From Haliea sp. (GTDB lineage Bacteria; Pseudomonadota; Gammaproteobacteria; Pseudomonadales; Halieaceae): 64,000 nucleotides of DNA. This document shows positions 21,469-29,663 of the stretch, piece after piece. Below the pieces are notes generated by a model. It had not been told where the DNA came from and did no database searches. It saw only the letters and a list, made by a program, of their open reading frames with translations. The DNA lies in the NCBI GenBank assembly GCA_016704305.1, contig JADJAL010000029.1, positions 1-64,000 on the forward strand, read 5' to 3'. A program made the translations under genes and the position numbers. Positions within the stretch are counted from its first letter, which is position 1. Each line of letters starts with the position of its first letter.

Positions 21469-22113
21469 ATGTACGAAAATAACGAGTTCAACCGATGGCG
21501 CCGTCACCCCTGGCACGGACTTCACGCACGCGCAGATGGCATGAAAGAGGACAGCGTACAGGTCTATGTCGAGATGACGCCGAGTGACGTGGTGAAATAT
21601 GAGCTGGACAAGGCTTCGGGCTTCCTGATGGTGGATCGACCACAGCGCACCACCTCCAGCCCACCCGCACTGTACGGTTTTATTCCTCGCACCTACTGCG
21701 CCGAAGAGGTGGCAAAGCGCTGCGAAGGTGTAGACGTGGCCGACGGCGACCCGCTGGACATCTGTGTGTACTCGGAGCGTCACATCACCCGTGCTGACAT
21801 CATCTTGCGCGCGCGCGTTGTCGGCGGCATACAGATGATCGACGGTGGCGAGGCCGATGATAAGATCATCGCGGTGCTGGAAGGCGACAACATCTGGGGC
21901 GACGTGTACGACATCGCCGACCTGCCGAAAATCAAAACGGAGCGCCTGCAACATTACTTCATGACCTACAAGATGGTGCCCGGCAAGGTCAACAACATCA
22001 AAGTCGACTACGTCTACGGCCGTGAGGAGGCATTGAAAGTAATCGCCGCTGCAGAACTCGACTACCAGAACCACTTCGGCCACCTGCACACGCGAGCGAA
22101 AGCCAGGGAGTAA
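21469..22113 (+). CDS. ppa: inorganic pyrophosphatase (family I)
   Basis: The 214-residue protein shows family I pyrophosphatase features: KYELDKASGFLMVDRP, PPALYGFIPRTYC and GDPLDICVYSE (Asp metal ligands). GGIQMIDGGEADDKIIAV and IKVDYVYGREEAL follow. It hydrolyses PPi in the cytoplasm. It is somewhat longer than E. coli Ppa (176 aa), with an N-terminal extension beginning MYENNEFNRWRRHPWHG. It lies directly after the PPi-phosphofructokinase gene, so the two compete for, or balance, the same PPi pool. Confidence 0.9.
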   Translation: MYENNEFNRWRRHPWHGLHARADGMKEDSVQVYVEMTPSDVVKYELDKASGFLMVDRPQRTTSSPPALYGFIPRTYCAEEVAKRCEGVDVADGDPLDICVYSERHITRADIILRARVVGGIQMIDGGEADDKIIAVLEGDNIWGDVYDIADLPKIKTERLQHYFMTYKMVPGKVNNIKVDYVYGREEALKVIAAAELDYQNHFGHLHTRAKARE

Positions 22114-22129
22114 TTCCCCGCTAGCATTT

Positions 22130-22162
22130 CCCTGCCGCCCCCAGCAGTCGTGGGCGGCAGGG
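22130..22162. terminator. stem-loop between converging genes
   Basis: CCCTGCCGCCC and GGGCGGCAGGG form a perfect 11-bp stem with an 11-base loop in the gap between ppa and the convergent M15 peptidase gene. There is no clear T-run. It may act in both directions. Confidence 0.5.
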
Positions 22163-22180
22163 CCTGCGTCCCACATCGTT

Positions 22181-22900
22181 TTAACTGCGTACGGGACACC
22201 AGTCATCAGGTACCGCTACGAAACGCGACAGGATGTGCTGCAGGTTCGCCTCAATCTGCTCACGCAACAGCAATTCCCCGGCAATTTCTTCACAATCCCA
22301 ACAGTCGACAAACAGCGCGCTGCCACAATTCTGTGCATAGGCACCCGCCAGCGGTGCATAGCTCAAATGCCAGCGCTCAGGCGCAACACCGCCGCGATCC
22401 CTTGCGTATGGGCGATAAAATCCGTGCGACTCGCCAGCCGCGATGCGATCATCCAGCCAGCTGTGCAGCGGGCCAAACAATCCACCCGGCGCCACCTCCT
22501 GCGGCGACAACTGCAGCTGATAACCCTCCGGCATCACCTCGGCATCATACACATCGAGATCAGTACCCCAGTGATGGCGGGAAGTACCCGGCAGCGCGGA
22601 GAAACGCAAAATCGCGTGCAACTGTTCAACCGGGGACAAGCGCGCCATTTCGACTGGCTGTCCTGCGTCGTCGTGCACCGGCCGTGTGCCGCTGGCCTTG
22701 CCATTCCAGATAGCCAACTGGCGGGAGTACGGCCTGAAACTGCTGGCGATCGCCAGCTCAAAACCCGCCTCGCGAGCAGCTGACTGTAATCCTGCAAAGT
22801 CCTCGGCAACCTTTTGTTGCAGCCGATGCCCATCAGGCAATGCGACGACATGAGAGTCATCCCGTCCCGTCAATTGCCTGGGAGTGAGCATGCTTGCCAT
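22181..22900 (-). CDS. M15-family peptidase (VanY-type D-Ala-D-Ala carboxypeptidase)
   Basis: The start is MASMLTPRQLTGRDDSHVV at 22900 behind GGAG. The zinc-site motifs of the M15B/VanY family are present: IASSFRPYSRQLAIWNGK, SRHHWGTDLDVYDAE (HxxGxxxD) and ERWHLSYAPLA (WH). It should cut D-Ala-containing muropeptides. There is no signal peptide at this start; the longer frame back to 23035 also lacks one, so the location is uncertain. It is divergent from the Rieske gene. Confidence 0.8.
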   Translation of the reverse strand: MASMLTPRQLTGRDDSHVVALPDGHRLQQKVAEDFAGLQSAAREAGFELAIASSFRPYSRQLAIWNGKASGTRPVHDDAGQPVEMARLSPVEQLHAILRFSALPGTSRHHWGTDLDVYDAEVMPEGYQLQLSPQEVAPGGLFGPLHSWLDDRIAAGESHGFYRPYARDRGGVAPERWHLSYAPLAGAYAQNCGSALFVDCWDCEEIAGELLLREQIEANLQHILSRFVAVPDDWCPVRS

Positions 22901-22991
22901 GATCCGTCGCTCCAAAAAGGTGTATTGATCCGCATCCCGGATGCGGCACAATGCCCTGCCTATCCTATCGCGAACCTGGAAAAAGTGCCGC

Positions 22992-23316
22992 ATGCACCTG
23001 ATCGGTAATCTCGAGGACTTCCCCGACAACAGCACGCACAGTATCCGCAGGGCACAACTGGCACTGTTGATTGTGCGTCGCGGCGGCCAGGTATTCGCCT
23101 ATGAAAACCGCTGCCCGCACACACACAAGACACTGGACCCGCTCGGTGGTTCACTCGCCACCAGTGGCGGATTGCTTATCCAGTGCCAGCGGCATGGCGC
23201 ACAATTCATCGCCGACACCGGCGAATGCGTTGCCGGGCCCTGTCTGGGACACGCTGAAGGCACTCAGCGTTACGGTCAGCGGGAGCGCCGTTTACCTCGG
23301 TACCTCCAGCGCCTGA
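22992..23316 (+). CDS. Rieske [2Fe-2S] protein (one frameshift)
   Basis: The roughly 107-aa protein has the Rieske ligand pairs CPHTHKTLDP (CxH) and IQCQRHGAQFIADTGEC (CxxH), the size and pattern of small stand-alone Rieske ferredoxins of the NirD/BphF type. The frame changes near 23245, from AGPCLG into LKALSVTVSGSAVYLGTSSA, with a stop at 23316. Its redox partner is unknown. Confidence 0.75.
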
Positions 23317-23425
23317 GGCGGGCACCTGCCCCCGGCGGCTGCATCACGCGACTCGGTGCGGCTCCATTTCCATCCCAACAATGCCCCGCGGCTCGGGCCA
23401 ACGGGATAATGAATGCGGTGCAAGA

Positions 23426-24613
23426 TCATGCCAGCACGCGGGCGAGACGTTCGACCGCAAGCTCCAGTCGATCCATACCCGTCGTGTAGGAAAAGCGCAG
23501 GTGTTCGTTGGCGCGATGGTGGCCAAAATCCACGCCCGGCGTCATCGCAATGCCGTGCTTTTCGAGCAGGTCGAGGCAAAAGCGTTGGCTGTCATCGGTG
23601 AAGCGGCTGGCATCGGCATAGATGTAGAACGCACCCTGAGGGCTGCACGGCACCGAGAATCCCAATTCTTGTACGGCAGGCAACAGGAAATCCCGGCGCT
23701 GGCGAAAAATCTCGCGACGCTGTTCCAGTATCTCCCTCGTGGCCGGTTCAAAACCCGCCAGCGCCGCATACTGGGCCATCGTCGACATGGAAATAAACAG
23801 GTTCTGGGCCAGTTTCTCCATCTCGACCACCGCCGCCTCGGGTGCCACCAGCCAGCCCAGTCGCCACCCGGTCATGCCGAAATATTTCGAGAAGCTGTTG
23901 ATAACGAACGCATCCGGATCGACCTCCAGCACGGAGGGCGCCGCGCCGTCGTAAACCAGCCCGTGGTAGATCTCATCCACCAGCAAATAACCGTTGCGCG
24001 AGCGCACCTCCGCCGATAGCGCGGCCAACTGCTCCCGCGACAACGCGGTGCCGGTGGGGTTGGCCGGGGAGGCGACCATCGCACCAATGGTATTCTCCTG
24101 CCAGTGCGCCGCGACCAGTTCCGCAGTCAGTTGGTAGTTGCTGCGCGCATCCACGCGCACCAGTTGCCCCCGCCCTTCCACCAGTCGCATAAAATGGCGA
24201 TTACACGGGTAACCGGGGTCGGTCATCAGCATGCCGTCGCCGGGATTCATTAGCAGCGCAGCAATCAGCAACAACGCACCGGACGCCCCGGGGGTGATCA
24301 GGATACGCGATGGTGCGATGTCCAGCCCGTAAGTGTCGGCATAGTACTGCGACAACGCCTCGCGCAATGCGGGAATGCCCGCAGCCTGGGAATAGTGAGT
24401 CGCCCCGCGCGCGAGTGCCGCCCGTCCCGCCTCTATGATGGGCGCCGCAGTGGAAAAATCTGGCTCGCCAGCGGCCATGTGCACGATGTCAGCGCCTCCT
24501 GCCGCCAGGGCAGTTGCCCGCGCCAGCACCTCAACCACCCGAAACGGTTCAATCTCCGCGGAGCGTCGGGAGAATCCCCGAGGCTGGTAGAGAGTAGGAT
24601 TTGGACCGGACAT
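23426..24613 (-). CDS. PLP-dependent class I aminotransferase
   Basis: The start is MSGPNPTLYQPRGFSRRSA at 24613 behind AAGGGT; the longer frame upstream is not preceded by a ribosome-binding site. The 395-aa fold-type I enzyme shows IVHMAAGEPDFSTAAPIIEA, SPANPTGTALSREQL, LVDEIYHGLVYDG and NSFSKYFGMTGWRLGW with the PLP Lys. Its place next to dksA matches a conserved aminotransferase in Pseudomonas. The substrate is not determined; an aspartate- or alanine-type donor is likely. Confidence 0.87.
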   Translation of the reverse strand: MSGPNPTLYQPRGFSRRSAEIEPFRVVEVLARATALAAGGADIVHMAAGEPDFSTAAPIIEAGRAALARGATHYSQAAGIPALREALSQYYADTYGLDIAPSRILITPGASGALLLIAALLMNPGDGMLMTDPGYPCNRHFMRLVEGRGQLVRVDARSNYQLTAELVAAHWQENTIGAMVASPANPTGTALSREQLAALSAEVRSRNGYLLVDEIYHGLVYDGAAPSVLEVDPDAFVINSFSKYFGMTGWRLGWLVAPEAAVVEMEKLAQNLFISMSTMAQYAALAGFEPATREILEQRREIFRQRRDFLLPAVQELGFSVPCSPQGAFYIYADASRFTDDSQRFCLDLLEKHGIAMTPGVDFGHHRANEHLRFSYTTGMDRLELAVERLARVLA

Positions 24614-24824
24614 GAATGACCCTTGCGACGGCGAGCGCGGCATTCTAGCAACTGCCAACGGGAGGCGGTAGCGAACTGGACATTTCTGCCGGGAGAGGCG
24701 AGGAAAGGCTGGCACCCATTGCGGTTATCTGGTAGTTTCTCCGCCCTCGGAATTGGGCCACCGACTGCCCTCTCCGACGAAACGTGAGTATTGTCGAGTT
24801 ACTTAATGCCGTAGGACCAAGACC

Positions 24825-25415
24825 ATGCCTCGAGCAGCCAAAGATACGAAAGCTACCAAAACCACGAAAACGACGACTAAAGCAGTGAAAGCGCCGACTA
24901 AAGCAGTGAAAGCATCCACTGATAAAGCGGTGAAAGCACCCACTGGTAAAGCGTGAAACGCCAAGACTGCGGCCAAGAGTGCAGCCAAAAAAGTCGGCGG
25001 CGTGGAATTCAAAAACTTTGAGCCCTATAAACCCAAGCGGGGCGAGAAGTACATGAACGAGCATCAGCTTGCACATTTCAAGGGCATCCTGCTCAACTGG
25101 AAATCTGACCTGATGCAGGAAGTGGATCGCACCGTGACCCACATGAAAGATGAAGCAGCCAACTTCCCGGATCCCGCTGATCGCGCCACCCAGGAAGAAG
25201 AATTCAGCCTGGAGCTGCGCACGCGCGACAGGGAGCGCAAGCTGATCAAAAAAATCGACTCCACGATTGAACTGATCGACCAGAACGACTACGGCTACTG
25301 CGAAGCCTGTGGCGTGGAGATCGGCATCCAGCGACTGGAAGCCAGGCCGACCGCGACGCAATGCATTGATTGCAAGACACTGGCCGAAATCAAGGAAAAG
25401 CAGGAAATGGGCTAA
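24825..25415 (+). CDS. dksA: RNA polymerase-binding factor DksA with Lys/Ala-rich extension
   Basis: The conserved core begins VEFKNFEPYKPKRGEKYMNE and contains DEAANFPDPADRA at the coiled-coil tip (key Asp residues), and the zinc finger CEACGVEIG with CIDCKTLAEI. It modulates RNA polymerase with ppGpp. An ATG at 24825 opens a Lys/Thr/Ala-rich extension with a repeated KAVKAPT-like unit in the same frame as the core, interrupted by one TGA at 24954-24956. The repeat unit there reads GCGTGAAACGCC where GCGGTGAAAGCC is expected, a one-base loss followed by a one-base gain. If the stop is real, translation could start at ATG 25052 (MNEHQLAHF). Confidence 0.88.
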
Positions 25416-25434
25416 ACCCCGGCGGGCGCTCATC

Positions 25435-26337
25435 GTGTCCCGCCTCAAAACCCTGTACCGGGGGCGTTTCGCGCCCTCGCCGACCGGCCCATTGCACCTG
25501 GGCTCGCTGATCACCGCCCTCGCCAGCTATCTCGACGCACGCCACTGCGGCGGACAGTGGTTGGTGCGCATGGAGGATCTGGACCCGCCCCGCGAGGAAC
25601 CAGGCGCCGCCGCCAGTATTCTGCGCAGCCTGCAGTGCCACGGCCTGTTTTGGGATGAAGAGGTGCTCTACCAAAGTACGCGCGCGGCTGATTACACCAG
25701 CGCCCTGACCACGCTCGCCCTGGACGGCCTGCTCTTTTCCTGTGACTGTACCCGCGCAATACTGGCGCCGGACGGCGCCTGCCTCGGCCAATGCCGTGCG
25801 CGGCAAACCGACATCCGCGGCCCTCATGCTTTGCGCGTCGCTGTAACACGCGGCTGCCAGATACAATTCAATGATTTGCTGCAGGGGCCACAACTCAGCG
25901 CCCTCGGCGAGTCTCTCCCGGATTTCGTGGTACAGCGTAAGGACGGTTTGTACGCCTACCAACTGGCGGTAGTGGTCGATGACGCAGCGCAGGGCATTAC
26001 TCACGTGGTGCGCGGCTCCGACCTGCTCGACTCAACACCGCGGCAGATACTGCTGCAACAACTGCTGTCATATCACACACCCCATTACTGCCACCTGCCG
26101 GTGATAACCACCCATCAGGGGCAGAAGTTCAGCAAGCAGAACCGGGCACCCGCACTGGTCGATGACGATGCCGCACACAACCTGCGCTGTGCGTTGCGTT
26201 TCTTGCAGCAGCGCGAACCTCCGCCTGCGCTGATCACGGCCGAGCAGATACTGGCGCACGCCATCAAGTGCTGGGACTTGTCTCGTGTGCCCGCTGCCAT
26301 GGCGATTCCCGCTGCAACCATCGGCGTCGACACGTGA
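25435..26337 (+). CDS. gluQ: glutamyl-Q tRNA(Asp) synthetase
   Basis: The protein is a truncated GluRS paralogue lacking the anticodon-binding domain. It has FAPSPTGPLHLGSLITALAS (HIGH-like), MEDLDPPREEPGA, a zinc-binding cluster (FSCDCTRAIL, GQCRARQTD) and KFSKQNRAPAL (KMSKS-like). It places glutamate on queuosine of tRNA-Asp. The start is GTG at 25435, soon after dksA; dksA-gluQ coupling is widespread in gammaproteobacteria. Confidence 0.9.
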   Translation: MSRLKTLYRGRFAPSPTGPLHLGSLITALASYLDARHCGGQWLVRMEDLDPPREEPGAAASILRSLQCHGLFWDEEVLYQSTRAADYTSALTTLALDGLLFSCDCTRAILAPDGACLGQCRARQTDIRGPHALRVAVTRGCQIQFNDLLQGPQLSALGESLPDFVVQRKDGLYAYQLAVVVDDAAQGITHVVRGSDLLDSTPRQILLQQLLSYHTPHYCHLPVITTHQGQKFSKQNRAPALVDDDAAHNLRCALRFLQQREPPPALITAEQILAHAIKCWDLSRVPAAMAIPAATIGVDT

Positions 26338-26428
26338 ACTTTACCCGCAGCAGTGGCTTCAGTAGTATCCCGGTGAGCGACCGCCGCCATCGTTCCAGCA
26401 ACGACGACTGACAGGGGAAAGAACGGCC

Positions 26429-26605
26429 ATGTATATCAATCGCCTGTTACTGTTGGTTGCCGGGGTCGTACTGATTTTCTTCCCGGCCATCGAGACTTGG
26501 ATGTTCAGCTCCGAAACGGCCTGGTACCGCCCCTATCAACTATGGCTGTTGGTCATCATTGGCGCGTACTGGAATCAGCGCTCCAGGTATCCGGATGAGC
26601 TTTAG
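26429..26605 (+). CDS. cbrX: small membrane protein, CbrX-like, coupled to cbrA
   Basis: The 58-residue ORF starts MYINRLLLLVAGVVLIFFPA with AGGGGAAAG as ribosome-binding site. It has two hydrophobic segments (LLLLVAGVVLIFFPAI and YQLWLLVIIGAYW) and ends QRSRYPDEL. Its last 11 bases overlap the start of the cbrA-like gene (ATG at 26595). In Pseudomonas a short ORF named cbrX sits in this position and its translation is needed for cbrA translation. The match here is by position, size and overlap; identity is inferred. Confidence 0.7.
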   Translation: MYINRLLLLVAGVVLIFFPAIETWMFSSETAWYRPYQLWLLVIIGAYWNQRSRYPDEL

Positions 26606-29573
26606 CCTCGCGCAGATTCTGCTGTTTATCGTCGCGTACCTGACCGGCTTGTTTGCGGTTGCACACCTGGCTGACCGCGGCATTATCCCGGAACGTATTT
26701 CCCGCCACCCCGCCGTCTATGTTTTGTCGCTGGGTGTTTTTGCCTGCGCCATGGCCAGCAATGGCGTGATCGCCCTCGCCCACCAGTACGGCTACAACTT
26801 TCTGTTGTACTACCTCGGCGTGGTGTTGATGTTCGTCGTGGCGGCATTATTGTTGATGCCGTTATTGCGGCTGTGCCGAGTGTATCAACTGGCGTCTCTT
26901 GCCGATGTCCTGACCTTCCGCTTTCGCAGTCCCTGGGTAGGCGCGGCTGTTACTGTCGCGATGTGCATCACGTTGCTACCGCTACTGGCCCTACAAATCC
27001 AGGCCGTCGCTGACAGTATCCACATTCTGGCGGGCGACGGCGCAGCCCTGACATCCGGCGGCCAACGACACAACCGGCTGGCGCTGTTTTTCTGCGTCAT
27101 CATCACGGTTTTTTCAATCCTGTTCGGTACGCGTCACGTGTCTTCACAACATCGCAATACCGGCCTGGTCACCGCGATCGCGTTTGAATCACTGGTAAAG
27201 CTCGCGGCACTGATGGTCCTGCTGCTGGCGTCGGTCTACTCTATCTTCGGAGGCTTCGGCGGCCTGCAACAGTGGCTGGGGGAAAATCCGCAGGTTAGCG
27301 GCGCCCTGACGCAAACTATCCAAGGCAACGATGCGCGCGCGCTGCTACTGATCTTTTTTGCGGGAGCTGTGTGCATGCCACACATCTTCCATATGGCGTT
27401 TGCAGAGAACAATGACGGCCGCGATCTGCGCACCGCTACCTGGGGCTTGCCGTTGTATTTGCTATTGTTGAGCCTTCCAATTCTGCCTATCGCCTGGGCA
27501 GGGCTCAAACTGGGCCACGATCTCCCCATGGAATACAGCGGCCTGGCAATCGGCATGGCGCTGAACTCCATCCCCTTCAGCGCGGCTGCTTTCGTGGCCG
27601 GTCTGTCAGCCGCCAGTGCCACCATCATTGTCACCACGCTGGCGCTGGCGAATATGTGCCTGAATCACCTGGTATTGCCGTTTCGGCCACTGCAAATCGA
27701 CCGCGTCCAAAGTATTTATACGCAACTCAAGTGGTTGCGCCGCACTCTGATTGCCGTGCTTATTCTTGCCGGTTACCTCTTTTTTGTGACCCTGAGCGGC
27801 AGACAAAGCCTTACCGAGCTGGGCCTCGTTGCCTTTACGGGTACCCTGCAATTCCTACCCGGTGTTATCGCGACACCCTATTGGTCCAAAGCCAACCGTA
27901 TCGGCCTGCTGTGCGGATTGGCTGGTGGCCTGGGTGTGTGGTCTGTGTCGATGCTGCTGCCCCTGGTAGGTGGCGAGCTTCCGCCATGGCTCACTGCTTT
28001 GTACTCGGCACTGCTGGTACAAAATGACAAATCGTGGACAGGGGTTGCACTGGTATCCCTTGCCCTGAATACCGCCTTGTTCGTCGTGGTTTCCCTTCTG
28101 ACCAGGACTCGCAGGGAGGAAAAAGTCGCTGCGGAAATCTGCTCGATGGACGACATGGCGCGTCCCAGGCGCCACATACTATCCGTCTACAGTGCCACCG
28201 ATTTCAGCCAATGCCTGGCCCCCGCCCTTGGGCAACGCACTGCCGAAGCCGAGGTGGAACGGGCGCTCGGCGAGTTGCAGTTTTCGTCTGAAGAAACCAG
28301 GCCCTACGCTCTGCGCCGCCTGCGGGCGCGCATCGAGGCCAACCTGTCTGGACTTCTCGGGCCCGCGGTGGCCCACCGTATTATTGAGGGCCGCATTCCG
28401 TTCCTGCCCGGCCTGCATGCCGACACGGAGGACATCCACTTGATCGAGCGGAACCTGGATCGGGCACAACCACATTTTACGGGTCTGGCAGCTGATCTGG
28501 ACAATCTGCGCCGCCACCACAGGGAGACACTCGACAAGCTGCCTATCGGTGCCTGCTCGATTGGCGCGGACGGTGAACTGCTGATGTGGAACCAGAGCAT
28601 GCAGCGCATCACGGGGATTGCCCCCGCCGATGTGCTGGGCTCACTGCTGGGCGCCATCCCGCATCCCTGGGGGTATATTCTCGAAGGTTTCCTGCGCGGC
28701 GACGCCGAAACAGCATTGAAAACAGAAGTCGTCATCGACAGGGGGCCTTCGCGCTGGATTGGCCTGCACAAAACGCAGATTGAGGAGGGATCCAATAGCA
28801 GCACGGTCATCATGGTGGAGGACATCACCGAACTCGAACTGCTGGAGGAGGAACTGCTGCACAACGAACGGCTGGCCTCCATCGGTCGTCTCGCAGCAGG
28901 CGTTGCGCATGAAATCGGCAATCCGGTCACCGGCATCGCCTGCCTGGCACAAAACCTCGAGTACGAATCCGACCCGGAGGAGATCCGCCATATGGCACAA
29001 GATATCCTCAAGCAAACGGGCCGCGTGTCGCGCATCGTAGAGTCGCTGATGAATTTTTCGCATACCGGCTCACATTCCGGGGAAACCCGACTGGCTCCCA
29101 CCAATCTCGCCGACTGTGTGGACGAAGCTATACACCTGCTGGAACTCGATCTGGAGGCCCCACCTGTAGGCTTTAACAATCACTGTGATCGTGAGCTGCT
29201 GGTGTTGGCAGATGACCAACGCCTGTTACAGGTGTTTATTAACCTGCTGGGCAACTCCAGGGATGCTTGCCGTGAGGGCGAGGGAGAAGTGCACATACGG
29301 GCATCGGTTAATGGAGCGCAAGTGCTCATCGTTGTGGAAGACAATGGCTGCGGCATACCCCAGGAACTGCAAAGCCAGGTGTTTGAACCGTTCTATACCA
29401 CGAAAGAACCCGGGGCCGGCACAGGGCTGGGATTGGCGCTGGTGTTTAGCATCATGGAAGACTTGAACGGCAAAGTACATATCACCAGCCCGGTGCTGCG
29501 CGGCGACTGTCCCGGTACCCGGGTGACATTGCAATTGCCGTGTTCCAGTTACGACTCCATGTTTCAGTTGTAA
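26595..29573 (+). CDS. cbrA: CbrA-like transporter-sensor histidine kinase
   Basis: The 992-aa start MSFSLAQILLFIVAYLTGLF is inside the end of the small upstream ORF. Residues 1 to about 500 form some 13 membrane helices of the SLC5 sodium:solute symporter type. A PAS-like region follows (KLPIGACSIGADGELLMWNQ). The kinase part has NERLASIGRLAAGVAHEIGN (phospho-acceptor His), FINLLGNSRDA (N box), VEDNGCGIPQE (G1) and GTGLGLALVFS (G2). This architecture is that of CbrA, which senses carbon/nitrogen status and phosphorylates CbrB, the next gene. The frame is intact and the length matches Pseudomonas CbrA. Confidence 0.92.
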   Translation: MSFSLAQILLFIVAYLTGLFAVAHLADRGIIPERISRHPAVYVLSLGVFACAMASNGVIALAHQYGYNFLLYYLGVVLMFVVAALLLMPLLRLCRVYQLASLADVLTFRFRSPWVGAAVTVAMCITLLPLLALQIQAVADSIHILAGDGAALTSGGQRHNRLALFFCVIITVFSILFGTRHVSSQHRNTGLVTAIAFESLVKLAALMVLLLASVYSIFGGFGGLQQWLGENPQVSGALTQTIQGNDARALLLIFFAGAVCMPHIFHMAFAENNDGRDLRTATWGLPLYLLLLSLPILPIAWAGLKLGHDLPMEYSGLAIGMALNSIPFSAAAFVAGLSAASATIIVTTLALANMCLNHLVLPFRPLQIDRVQSIYTQLKWLRRTLIAVLILAGYLFFVTLSGRQSLTELGLVAFTGTLQFLPGVIATPYWSKANRIGLLCGLAGGLGVWSVSMLLPLVGGELPPWLTALYSALLVQNDKSWTGVALVSLALNTALFVVVSLLTRTRREEKVAAEICSMDDMARPRRHILSVYSATDFSQCLAPALGQRTAEAEVERALGELQFSSEETRPYALRRLRARIEANLSGLLGPAVAHRIIEGRIPFLPGLHADTEDIHLIERNLDRAQPHFTGLAADLDNLRRHHRETLDKLPIGACSIGADGELLMWNQSMQRITGIAPADVLGSLLGAIPHPWGYILEGFLRGDAETALKTEVVIDRGPSRWIGLHKTQIEEGSNSSTVIMVEDITELELLEEELLHNERLASIGRLAAGVAHEIGNPVTGIACLAQNLEYESDPEEIRHMAQDILKQTGRVSRIVESLMNFSHTGSHSGETRLAPTNLADCVDEAIHLLELDLEAPPVGFNNHCDRELLVLADDQRLLQVFINLLGNSRDACREGEGEVHIRASVNGAQVLIVVEDNGCGIPQELQSQVFEPFYTTKEPGAGTGLGLALVFSIMEDLNGKVHITSPVLRGDCPGTRVTLQLPCSSYDSMFQL

Positions 29574-29663
29574 CCGCTCGCCACACCGCTATCCCGCAGC
29601 TGCGCTGGAATATTCCATATCGAAGTAGTATGTTGAGTCGGATCTACCCAAAGGTAACGATGT

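Noticed and set aside
26559..26594. Upstream TTG start for cbrA at 26559
   Set aside because: It adds a non-hydrophobic, unconserved peptide; ATG 26595 gives the symporter N-terminus directly and the typical overlap with the small ORF.
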